NCBI GenBank assembly: GCA_942159475.1
Contig: OW804095.1
Span: forward strand, 90,781,740 to 90,845,739
Source of the DNA: Sthenelais limicola
Lineage: Eukaryota; Annelida; Polychaeta; Phyllodocida; Sigalionidae
Reading direction: 5' to 3'
DNA: 64,000 nt
The notes under the pieces: generated by a model
The model's database searches: none
The model's input: the letters and a program-made list of their open reading frames with translations, nothing else
Told to the model about the DNA's origin: nothing
Program-made: the position numbers and the translations under genes
Shown here: one piece after another, positions 55,046 through 64,000 of the stretch
Layout of the letters: each line of letters opens with the position of its first letter
How positions within the stretch are numbered: the first letter of the stretch is position 1

Positions 55046-57322
55046 TGTTGGAGTTGGAATTAATGGTATTCGTTATTTGACCGCTAGGAGGAAGAGGGGG
55101 AGATGATTGGTTACTGGGGGCCGACTCGTCCCAGAGTTGTTCTAAGTTAGGCTCAATTATATAGTCCATTCCAATGGTCAGCTATCAGGGGTAGCGCGGC
55201 AGCTTAGCACAGAAGAGGGACTTAGCGATATAAGTAACTTAAGTGGACGAAGGTACTCGTGACCTTGGGGTTCAGACGGTTCGGCCCGCGCTCGATCTAG
55301 TCAGACATCAGAGAAGAGGAATATGGTTTTCAGCAAGGCTTTATTCTCCAGACACAGGCTCACATCATCATCCAAGGAATGGTCAACCGGGCGTGACAAT
55401 TTCACATGGCCCACACTTGGCCTTATATACAACTCAAGCAATAAAATAGACATAAAATGGTAGCAAGGTGTTGACAGGTTAAGTAGTCCCATACGTCCCT
55501 TCAGACGAGTTAGATACAAAGGTGTGAACAGATTTATGTAGGGAACGTGTGGATTGAGTGACTTCCAAGAACCCAGGTCGCAGGGGTCATTCCAACCTAG
55601 AGAGACTCGTCCCTCTCCGTCCCCTCCTGCTACAGAGCCCCCTTCTTGGTCCATTCTCGTCCCTGAGAATGCACTCAGATCCACATTGCAAAAAGGGTTT
55701 AACATGTAACAGTACAAATTCACACAAGAGAACAAAAACTGTCAATTCAAACCTATACCAGCAATACTGAACTTACGCTATCAATTATAGTGGTTCCTAA
55801 CTTAACCCTATCAGGGCGAGTAGTGCATTTATGCACTATTATTTGGGTCATTTTCCCCATAATATTGCCTATAAGACATGCTATTCATTTAATAAAACCT
55901 GCTATTTTACCCTCTTCCTCCTATGTCAATGTGTTCCAAATGTTGTAAGGACCAATAATCAAAAAAATGTTCTTGTGCCTGGTAGATGCAGAAAATTTGG
56001 TGTCCATAATAGATTGTGGCTAAATTGGAAGAATTATAACTCTATTTATGCAATATTCATTCTTAAATTGGAAAAAACCTAAATCTAAATTTATTTTTTT
56101 GAAAAAATGCCATTCATTCAGTTTTTCATGCTGAATAAAATGAATGGCGGTAAAAGTTGATGGATTTTGAAAATGGTTCCTTTAGAATGGTTTCCATGGC
56201 AACCAAACAGCCCGGTTTTTTTTCAATTGAAAAGGTGTATATCTGGTAAATGGTTGCTATGGTGACATAAAACATGAAATTTCTAAATTACAACTCATAA
56301 CAAGTAGAGCAGAAAATTTAGGTTCATGTGCAATTTACTCAGTACAAATCGCATTTCTTACAGCAAAATGGTGATAAAAAGACTATGTGGCATTGTCCTG
56401 ATTAATTTTCACTGTCTGGACATCATTGCCTTTTACATCATCTATCTCCTTTTAAAAAGTCACTTAGGCTAAGTAGTTTAGCTCAAAATTTAACAGGCAG
56501 GCAACTTTGAAAGACTATAACTTCACTAATATTTGGAGTATTAAAAAGATTTTTTCGTTTTTATAATGCTTGGTACGGCCACAATAAGGGACACTTTAAA
56601 AGACAACCTCCCTCATCAGACCCTCTTCCCTTAAAGGGTTAACAATCAATCAATACAAGAGAGAATCAAAGTAACACACAAGTCCAGCGATAAATCGCCT
56701 CGTCTATCGTTAATAAGAAGATTAGTCTGTCTAAACAGACAGCCCTTGCCCTCCAGGGGGCGGTTCACTACAAACACCAACGTGGACACGAGCCCACATC
56801 TGCTATCTCTCAGTAGCGGCTACTCGGATTTCACACCCGATAGCGGTCCGTCTGTTGTGGCAAGCCAGCCACGCCTGGGCCCTCACCGCAAGAATGCGGT
56901 ATAGCACACACACATAAAAAATATAAATCTCAAACTAAAATGTCGTTATACACCACCGAGAGTGTCATGAAATGGTATAAAAATACTGTCCTAGGCACAA
57001 GAGTACCGAGTACTAGGTGTTTATGAAGAAAGTTTATGAAAAGTTCAGCTTCTCTCGCTCAGGCAGCACTTGTTGTAGAATTTCTCGCCAAATCGACTAA
57101 AGTTCAGAATAGACACAACCTCGCCTCGCTGGGTCTAATGTAGAAGGAACTGTCACATTGGGGAAAGAGACACTAGGTCTCAACGGGAAGGCACTCAATT
57201 CCTCTCCCCAGAGAAGGGAAAATAATAGAACTTTTCTCTCAAGCAAGCACAAAACTAAATTACACACAACTTCTCATCCCAGAGAAGGGAAAAATACGGG
57301 GTGGAGACACACACCAGCTATA
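55046..57322 (-). other. 3' region of the second-lineage element, LTR-like, boundaries unresolved
   Basis: No long frame. On minus, GGAGAATAAAGCCTTGC near 55340 looks like a poly(A) signal region, and a TATA-like TTTTTATACC lies near 56975. TGTAGTGAACC on minus at 56772 could be an LTR start. The last 124 bp on minus read MDYIIEPNLEQLWDESAP and on, a possible gag start cut by satellite at 55046. If so, leader and gag start follow the LTR, a permuted order. Confidence 0.5.
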
Positions 57323-59627
57323 TTATTCAGCTGATTTTCTGTAGGTGGCCTTGACTTCCTGGGTGAATGTTATACCATCCTCTCCTGATGGTTTGAGGGT
57401 ATGGAGGTCAGTTTCCTCCTGGTCGGGGAATCCAGGCCAGGTAGGTAGTGATGGCGGTCCTTCGGGCTTTATTAATAATGGCCGCCCATCCTGCGTTCTC
57501 CAAGTGAAGCGCCGAAAGAAACTTATTCTCCTGATGGGCCCCTTTCTCGTAATTTCCCACCGTTGTTCCTCCAGTTCATGGGTGATACCAGGGGGCACGA
57601 TCATGTCAGCCAGACGAGGGTGGGAGTCAAGAGGATTGAATCTTCCCCCACTGATCACCTCAGTCTGCCTGGGAGGTACTGTGGCCATCTGAATGACTAG
57701 CTTTCTTGGTTTCTGGTTTTCAGCGTAAACCATTTCTTCCAGCAATCCCCTTGTGCTGCTCGACAATTCCCACGTATCTCCGTCCTGGTCTGGTTCTGGA
57801 ATGACCAGCCCTTGGCTTGCCTCCGGAATGCAGGGGGTGTCTGGGTCTATTGTGGGGTCTGCTGGGGGTGTGGGCGGGGGAAGAGGGTCACCGTGGCCCG
57901 AGGCGATCCCGGTGGTCTGTGGGAGTGAGTATTTCCCATCATACTCGGTCTTGCTAGAAACTCCTGGACTTGCCCCCTCTCGTAACTCTGGGGCAAGCAG
58001 GTTGGCCATCCTTTTGGCAGGGATGCGTATCGGAGGTGACTTCTTTGTTACGTCCCTCACAAGCACAGTTTCTTCCAACACATAGGGGGGAGTCCGGCCC
58101 AGGTCATTCTGGGGAAGAGGTGTTGGCCCATCCCCAACCAACTCGCGGAGGAGGGGCATGGACAGCTGCGCGACAGGAGGGGGTGCTGCTATCGCCTCCA
58201 GTGATTTTCGGCGGCCACCTCTGCTGGTCCTATGGGGGTGGGGGGTTTTGGATCTCCCCTTTGACCTCCTCTTCTCAGGGGCGGGGATCGGTGGAGGAAC
58301 TGCTGTCACTTTCTGTCTCTTGTTTTCCTGTCCCTGAGAATCAGCCCCTCCCTGCCTTTTTCGTCGTGGGGGTGGCTCGGTGGGCCCACCCTCCGGGGAA
58401 GGGGGTAGCTGTGCTAGCAGACGGAATCCCTGGTCATACATGACCGCCTCATGGGGTGTGGCCTTCCTCCCACTGAGTGGGTGGCCCTTGGTGACCACGT
58501 AGATGCTCGGTACGGGCTCCTCCTGCTCGGCTTTCGGGGTGCCATGTTTGGCCAAGCGATGGTCCCCAAGCTCTCTCCTCCGGGCAGTGGCTTGGATCTG
58601 TGGACAGTCTGGACGCTGAACACCAAAGATGATGTCCTCGTGTGTTTCCTTGTGTTTGCGATGATCGCGGCGATCGCTGAAATGTAGAGGGCAGTAGGGA
58701 CAGACCAGGTCTGAGGCCATCGTGACTCTGAATGTAGGGTCAGGAGACGAGTGGTCTTTTATAAGGGTGGTACCACCCCCTCCCTCCCCTGGAGGACACA
58801 GGCCTGGACACCTTTCCCTTTTGTCGGTGACGGGGACGACTCGGCCCAACGGCTTTGTTTCTTCACATCTTTTTATTCCCACAGCTGATTGTTCTTTAAT
58901 TCCAGCTCCTGTCAGTGCCCTCACCCTCCTCGTCTGGTCAATCCATTCGTCTGCCACACCCATCGGGGCCTGGAGTGTGATCTCCCGGCCAGATGGACAC
59001 CCAATACTCATTTCATGGCTCATCTGCTCATGCTCCCCGCTCCCGGGTGGTGCTTTATGGTCAATCCGGTAAATCACATCCTCACCAAGGGTGGCGGCCT
59101 TCATGATGTCCGCATGAACCACCTTTTGAAGCCTTCCCTTCCTTACTCGATATACCATGTCACTTAAGACATCAATGATTTCCCACGGTCCTGTCCAGAA
59201 GCGTTGGAATTTTGGTGATCTACCCAATTTCTTTAAAGGCTGGTATACCCATACCCGCTGGCCCTGGGTGTACGTGATCTGCTTCACATTCTTGTCATAG
59301 TACCCCTTCTGTTTCTGCCTGGTCAGCTTGATGCTCATAAAAGCTATTTTATGAGCAACCTCAATCCGCTCCAACATGTCAGAGATGTACTCCTCCTGAG
59401 AAGTGGTCAATCTCTCTCCATGGGACGGATACACAATATCCCATGGCATACTGGTCTCTCTCCCCATGGCTAAGTAATTTGGAGTAAACCCCGTGGCTGG
59501 GTGTTTTGAGGCCCCCAGGTAGGGCAAAAATCTGTCCCAGTCGCTATGTCTCTCATTCACCATTCCAGTTAGCATTGTGGTCAATGTACGATTATATCTC
59601 TCGATCTGCCCGTTTCCAATTGGGTTA
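57323..59627 (-). pseudogene. pol: Integrase C-terminal part fused in frame to a C2H2 zinc-finger protein
   Basis: Minus frame of 753 codons from 59584, joined upstream to GNGQIERYNRTL (third catalytic acid). It then reads ATGFTPNYLAMGRE, TYTQGQRVWVYQPLKK and RFWTGPWEIIDVLSDMVYRV (GPY/F-like module). After about 240 residues comes an in-frame Met (58720) starting MASDLVCPYCPLHFSD, a canonical C2H2 finger (C-x2-C-x12-H-x3-H), then a second imperfect finger (CPQI...HRLAKH). A Pro/Lys/Arg-rich region (PPPRRKRQGG, KRRSKGRSKT) and a conserved-looking C-terminus follow (ISFFRRFTW). The Met may be a separate third-ORF start; the run-on could be chance or a real fusion. Confidence 0.75.
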
Positions 59628-59991
59628 TATCAATCCCTAGCAGTCTTGCCACCTCTTTGAATAAATTCGCTTCAAAGTTCCTCCCCTGGTCTGAGTGCCA
59701 TATAAGTGGAACGCCATATCTGCACACTACTTCAGCCACCAAGATATCTGCTACCGTTTTGGCAGTAAAGTCAGGTATCCCAAAACATTCTGTCCATTTT
59801 GTGAACAGATCTCCAATAACCAGGATATATCGATTACCATCATCAGACTTGGGGAATGGCCCTGTGATGTCCATCGCAATCTCTTCCCACGCTCCTTTGA
59901 GCGGTCTCTCTCCCAGGTGAGTCCTTCTCTGTTGGGGGGGGGGGCTTTCTCTGCTGACACACAACACACATGGAGATGAAAGTAGTGGCAT
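59581..59991 (-). pseudogene. pol: Integrase catalytic core, second-lineage element
   Basis: Frame on minus: WEEIAMDITGPFPKSDDGNR, YILVIGDLFTKWTECF, VVCRYGVPLIWHSDQGRNFE, LFKEVARLLGID. These hold the first two acids of the D,D-35-E triad. Just after LLGID about 18-20 nt seem missing and the frame shifts, so the segment with the third acid (IERYN) is read in the next frame. A G run of about 11 at 59933-59944 separates this piece from the upstream frame. Confidence 0.8.
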
Positions 59992-61483
59992 CCTTGGTCA
60001 TCATCGGCCAATAACATGATCGTTTGAGCTTACTAATAGTCTTGTCCCTTCCCAAATGGCCACCCATCAGTCCAGCATGTATCATCTCCAGATATCCCTT
60101 CCTGGCTGATTGGGGTACATACACCTTCCAATCTCTGCCGCCAGCTGGCGTCCACCTCCATATTCCCAACAAATCATGCTCAACAGCCAAGGATCCAAAC
60201 TCATTTTTCAACCACAGCCAGTCACTATCTGGCAGCCGCTCATTGATCTCTGGTGCATTACCATCTCGCAGGGCTTGCTTAAACAGCATACACAGAGGGT
60301 CATTCTTTTGGTTTTCTTTCATCACCACCTGTCCTCCATACCAGGTGATTGTCCTAAGGGTAGCGGGCTCGCTCTCACCCTCCTCCGGATCAATCCTATG
60401 ACACAAGGGATGCAAGGGATGCGCGAGATGCCATCGGCATTCTGATGTTTCCGGCCCGCTCTGTGTTGTACTTTGAACGTGTACGTGGCTAGCTCTTCCA
60501 CCCAGCGAGCAAGTTGACCTTCTGGTTCTTTGATGTATGTCCAGTAGCCACTTCAAAGCACTATGGTCTGTCCGAACCAAAAAATCTCCGCCGATGAGGT
60601 AGGAGCGATATTTCCTCACCCAACAAACGATAGCAAGCAACTCCTTCCGAGTCACGCAATAATTCTTTTCTGCTTTATTTAACATGCACCCTGCATATCC
60701 TAGCACTCTCTCATGTCCATTTATCACCTGTGAGAGGACATAGCTAATCCCCAGGCCACTGGCGTCTGTATCAAGGATCACTTGGGCGGCTGGATCTGGA
60801 AAGCCAAGCACCGGGGCTGTGCATAACGAATTCCGGATTGCATCCATAGACTGGGTACAAGCCTCATCCCAGACGTAAGGTACATCCTTCTTGGTCAGTT
60901 TAAACATCGGAGCTGCCACTGTAGAGAAATCTTTGACAAACGCTCTATAGTACGAGCAGAAGCCTAAGAAACTTCTCAGCTGCTCTTTACTGGAGGGGTA
61001 AGGCCATGTTCTCACTATCTCGATCTTGGCCGGGTCAGTGGCTACACCCTCCCCTGATACTATGTGCCCAAGGAAGGCCACAGACGCCTGAAAGAGCTGA
61101 CACTTGCTAGGTTTGACAGTCAGACCAGCCGTCTTCATTCTCTCAAACACTCTTGCCAGTCTATCAGCACATTCCTCCACGGTCCAGCCATGCACTATTA
61201 CGTCATCCAAATAGACAAGACACTGCTCTCCGACCAGACCAGCCAGAACTGTCTCCATCAATCGCTCAAAGGTAGAAGGAGCGTTCACCAGACCAAAAGG
61301 CATAACGTTGAATTGATACAGGCCCCGATGCGTGCAAAAGGCCGTTTTTTCTATACTACTCGCATCCATCTCCACTTGCCAATACCCGCTCGCCAGATCG
61401 AGCGTGCAAAATACGCTGGCGCCTCTTAGAAGGTCGAGAGTGTCATCCATCCTAGGTAGAGGGTAAGCATCTTTTTTTGTGAT
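59843..61483 (-). pseudogene. pol: RT, RNase H and integrase N-terminus, second-lineage element
   Basis: On minus from the junction: TKKDAYPLPRMDDTLDLL, FCTLDLASGYWQVEMD, PFGLVNAPSTFERLME, CLVYLDDVIVHG (catalytic YLDD), FLGHIVSGEGVATDP, LRSFLGFCSYYRAF, then RNase H (VILDTDASGLGISYVLSQ, YCVTRKELLAIV, FLVRTDHSALKWLL). The next 60 residues are out of frame and recover before the integrase zinc region (MIHAGLMGGHLGRDKT, CYWPMMTKDATTFI, CVVCQQRK). The N-terminal RT fingers and everything 5' are missing. Confidence 0.83.
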
Positions 61484-61499
61484 AGACATTTATATATAT
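61484..61499. repeat. 16-bp satellite remnant
   Basis: AGACATTTATATATAT, the same unit segment that ends block 6 at 55045, lies between the truncated Ty3-type element and the poly(T) end of the LINE. It is either a direct repeat flanking the former or the LINE target sequence. Confidence 0.75.
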
Positions 61500-62515
61500 T
61501 TTTTTTTGTTTTTAAAAGTTTTTATTCAGTCTATCAACAGATTCTTTCTTCATACGGGGTCGATCACACTGTTTTACATCGTACCCTCTCTTTTCCTGGA
61601 ATTGGTATTTATTTAAAAGTGAAGATTGAGAAATAAAAGAGAAAATATTAGCTTCATGCGCATAGAAATGATCTTTTTTGTTAATACAATATGACATGTA
61701 CAGAGAATGACTATTTGGTAACGTTCAAGGTTTGTGTACGGAGTATGACACTTTGGTAGCCAGTCAGGACAAACTACTCTGATTTAAAATTTGTTGTCTA
61801 AAAGATTTATGTACCGGGAATGACTTCTTGGCAGCACGCAGGTTATACATTTGATATGAGACTTTATCACTTTAAAGGAAGGGGTTTTTAACATCGACAT
61901 CGACGTTCCTACGACTAGCTTAAACCTATAATTCTCATATGTACTGAGGATGACTTTTTGGTAGTCGTCTTAAGATATATATTAAAATTTGTTATCTAAA
62001 AGGCTTATGTACCGAGAATGACTTCTTGGCAGCACGAACAAGCTATACATTGGATATAATTTTTCTTTTCCTAAAGAGGGTTTTTACCATCTACAGCACC
62101 ACTTCTACAACTATCATGAAACTATAATTCTCATATGTACTGAGAATGACCTTTTGGTTACCGTTTTTTTAAAAAAATATATTTCTATGTAACTTGGTTA
62201 CGTATTATATACATTTCCAGGTTTAAGCCTGACTAGAATATTTTAAAATCTCAAACTTAACCTGAGAGGTGTTTGGATTTTCTTGTCACCATTTTTATTA
62301 CCTGAATATTTTGGCGAGGGAAAGTGTTATTTACATAGTGTTTTGAACTATATATTAAGAACTAAAAATGCAGAAAGGAGATCTTCTTAGCTAACTAGTT
62401 GATTCCCTCAGAATCTGCTCAAGTGTACGCCAAGGTAAGGATTGAGCTCTGTTTTTTTTGTACATCGACATACTTTTCACCTGGATTTCAACTCTAAATT
62501 TCAGTTCCAAGAGTA
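61500..62515 (-). mobile_element. Tx1/L1-like LINE 3' UTR with poly(A) and repeated motif
   Basis: On plus it starts with a T-rich run (61500-61516) and TTTTTATTCAG, i.e. AATAAA plus poly(A) on minus. Six copies of a plus-strand motif, ATGTACYGRGAATGAC followed by TTYTTGGYAGC, lie at 61696, 61734, 61809, 61939, 62007 and 62135. The last four form two tandem units of about 197 bp, each with two motif copies. Confidence 0.8.
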
Positions 62516-64000
62516 CTAAGAGTCTGGAAATTTCTCCCATATGGAATAACTTGCGTCTATATATAAATGCTTCACCTGTAGAAAAATCCAATTAATAATA
62601 CTTACATTATTATTATTTTCGTCAATACCAAACAAGATTTCAATTGGCTTGATAATAACTCTTCCTGGCGAATTTTTCCTAATAATAGGTTCTTTTTGCG
62701 CATTTATATTAAGAAAGTCTGTTTCTATAATCCAATTAAAAAGATCTTCCCATACTTTTCTCGTTTTCTTACATGAAACAAAGAAATGACCAGGGTCGTC
62801 TCTATGGTTACAGAACTTACATGTTGGAGACAAAATTATTTTGTTATGAAAAAGATACTCATTACATGTTATTGCATTGTGCAATAGTTTATACTGGAAA
62901 GATTGAATTCTGGTTTCTGAGCTTACTTTATAAACTCGAGAAAAGATCTGCTTCCAGTTTACATGCTCAAATTCTTGGTCAGACATATGTAGGTACATCT
63001 TCCATTTTTCAAACTTTTCAATGTTTAATTTCTTTTTCTCCACTATAGCCTGGTGTATTATTTTATGCGTACATTTTAGTATATCGAAGTCTTCATTCAC
63101 AATATGAATTTCAATTTTATTATTGTCAGGAATTCCTGTGCTTGATCTGCACATATTTAACCATTCTCTAGGTATGGCTCTTGCTAGATCCAATCTTTGT
63201 TCGAAAGTGGTATCAATGTCATAATAAGTTTTAAGCTGTCTAACAGACATCAGTCTCCCCTGCTCATCAATAATATCACCTATAACTTTTATACCTTTAT
63301 TTTTCCATTTAGGCCACTCTAGCAATTTACGTTTGATTTTAATATTATTATTTGACCATATCCTCTCCTTTCTTACTTGTGAAACATTTCGAGGAGTCTG
63401 ACTGTAAAAACATCTATTCCAATATAAGAAAAGCTCTCTATAGAAACCATTTAGGGCCTTGGTTGGCTTATTTCTTCTAAGGAAAATCTCTTCTTTGGAC
63501 ATATTCATGTCTTGTTCCAGTATGGCGTACCAGGAATTGTTATTAGTATTTATTATTCTTTGGATCCACATCAATCTATTTACTTCATAGAAATCTTCCA
63601 TCAATTTTAAACCCATGCCTCCATATTCAACTTTTTGAGTTAAAAAATCTGCGCTTATTGGGAATTTCTTCTTGTTATTCCATACAAAATTGAGAATTAA
63701 GGTATCCACTTTTTTCCTAGATTTTACATCAATATTAACGCATGACATAATATGCTGAATGACAGGGAGAATAAAAGTGTTAGACACTACGACTCTGCCT
63801 TTTAATGTGAGAAATCTATTTCTCCAGTCGTTTGCCACATTCAACATTTTTTCTAGACACTTATCCACATTTATTTTTTACATTTCTTTTTCGTTTCTTG
63901 GACTCGTTAAAGTAACTCCCAATATATTAATTGTTTTTTTCCACTGAAACTCTTTGGTTTTGGGAGATTGTATTGTAATATCTCCTACTAACACACCTAC
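62516..64000 (-). pseudogene. Tx1/L1-like LINE ORF2 C-terminal part
   Basis: On minus the text enters at the window edge with FQWKKTINILGVTL, has a stop near 63876, then runs open for 450 codons to 62516: WRNRFLTLKGRVVVSNTFIL, NFVWNNKKKFPISADFL, KVEYGGMGLKLMEDF, and the C-terminal zinc-binding domain CKFCNHRDDPGHFFVSC (C-x2-C-x8-H-x4-C, zf-RVT type) followed by KTRKVWEDLFNWI. These are typical of Tx1/L1 clade ORF2 ends. RT core and endonuclease lie beyond the window. The single stop suggests a fairly young but inactive copy. Confidence 0.82.

Larger units (their letters stand above)
55046..61483 (-). mobile_element. Ty3-type element of a second lineage, truncated
   Basis: On minus the order is RT (cut at its N-terminal side at 61483), RNase H, integrase, a long zinc-finger ORF, then about 2.3 kb of non-coding, LTR-like sequence ending in CTCCAACA at the satellite junction (55046). 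RT, RNase H and integrase sequences differ strongly from the two central copies. Gag, protease and the first part of RT are absent. Satellite flanks both sides (a 16-bp remnant at 61484-61499). Confidence 0.82.

Overview
The window looks like repeat-dense intergenic DNA from an invertebrate animal, probably marine. This is inferred only from the transposon mix: Penelope-like, DIRS-like, Jockey/CR1-type and Tx1/L1-type LINEs, Ty3-type LTR elements, TIR/MITE elements and AT-rich satellite, all with eukaryotic signals such as AATAAA and GT-AG introns. I see no host gene, tRNA or rRNA. Nearly every coding stretch belongs to a transposable element, and most are broken.

Left part, 1-11.3 kb: a stack of decayed retroelements. 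In order these are a Penelope-like fragment (minus, running off the left edge), a solo-LTR-like block (904-1323), LINE pieces on plus (about 1450-3180), a DIRS element (RT/RNase H plus tyrosine recombinase, about 3187-5149) interrupted by a LINE fragment, a minus-strand LINE (5150-7520), and a minus-strand LINE ORF1 (8455-11335). The ORF1 carries a coiled coil, an RRM-like part and a NADAR domain. Positions 11.3-15.9 kb are AT-rich DNA with a G/A-rich minisatellite of about 47-48 bp period, a purine tract and a tandem pair of a 250-370 bp element.

Centre, 15.9-55.0 kb: one array of a 30-bp AT-rich satellite (about 10.4 kb in six blocks, all in one orientation) blown apart by insertions. These are two related Ty3-type elements (16523-26745 with TSD TAAC; 35201-46380 with TSD TATA), a 1.5-kb TIR element (29212-30712), a 144-bp foldback followed by about 1.1 kb of unassigned DNA, and a 4.6-kb TIR element (49449-54019). 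The last contains a relative of the 1.5-kb element (51470-52905), which itself contains a 134-bp MITE.

Right part, 55.0-64.0 kb: a minus-strand Ty3-type element of another lineage, cut inside RT and with its LTR-like end beyond its 3' ORF. Then come 16 bp of satellite and the 3' end of a Tx1/L1-like LINE on minus, whose 3' UTR carries six copies of a short motif.

The two central Ty3 copies share this layout: LTR, PBS, gag with CCHC knuckle, pol (protease with a DPG triad, YLDD RT, RNase H, integrase with GPY/F-like module and four AT-hooks), a predicted intron of about 453 bp, a third ORF (C2H2-like fingers, basic NLS-like run, coiled coil), PPT, LTR. Both are defective at different places. 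The most novel-looking signals are the family-specific iterated motifs with a shared ACG-S-Y-GACA core inside the TIR elements, the NADAR domain in a LINE ORF1, and the zinc-finger third ORFs in two Ty3 lineages.
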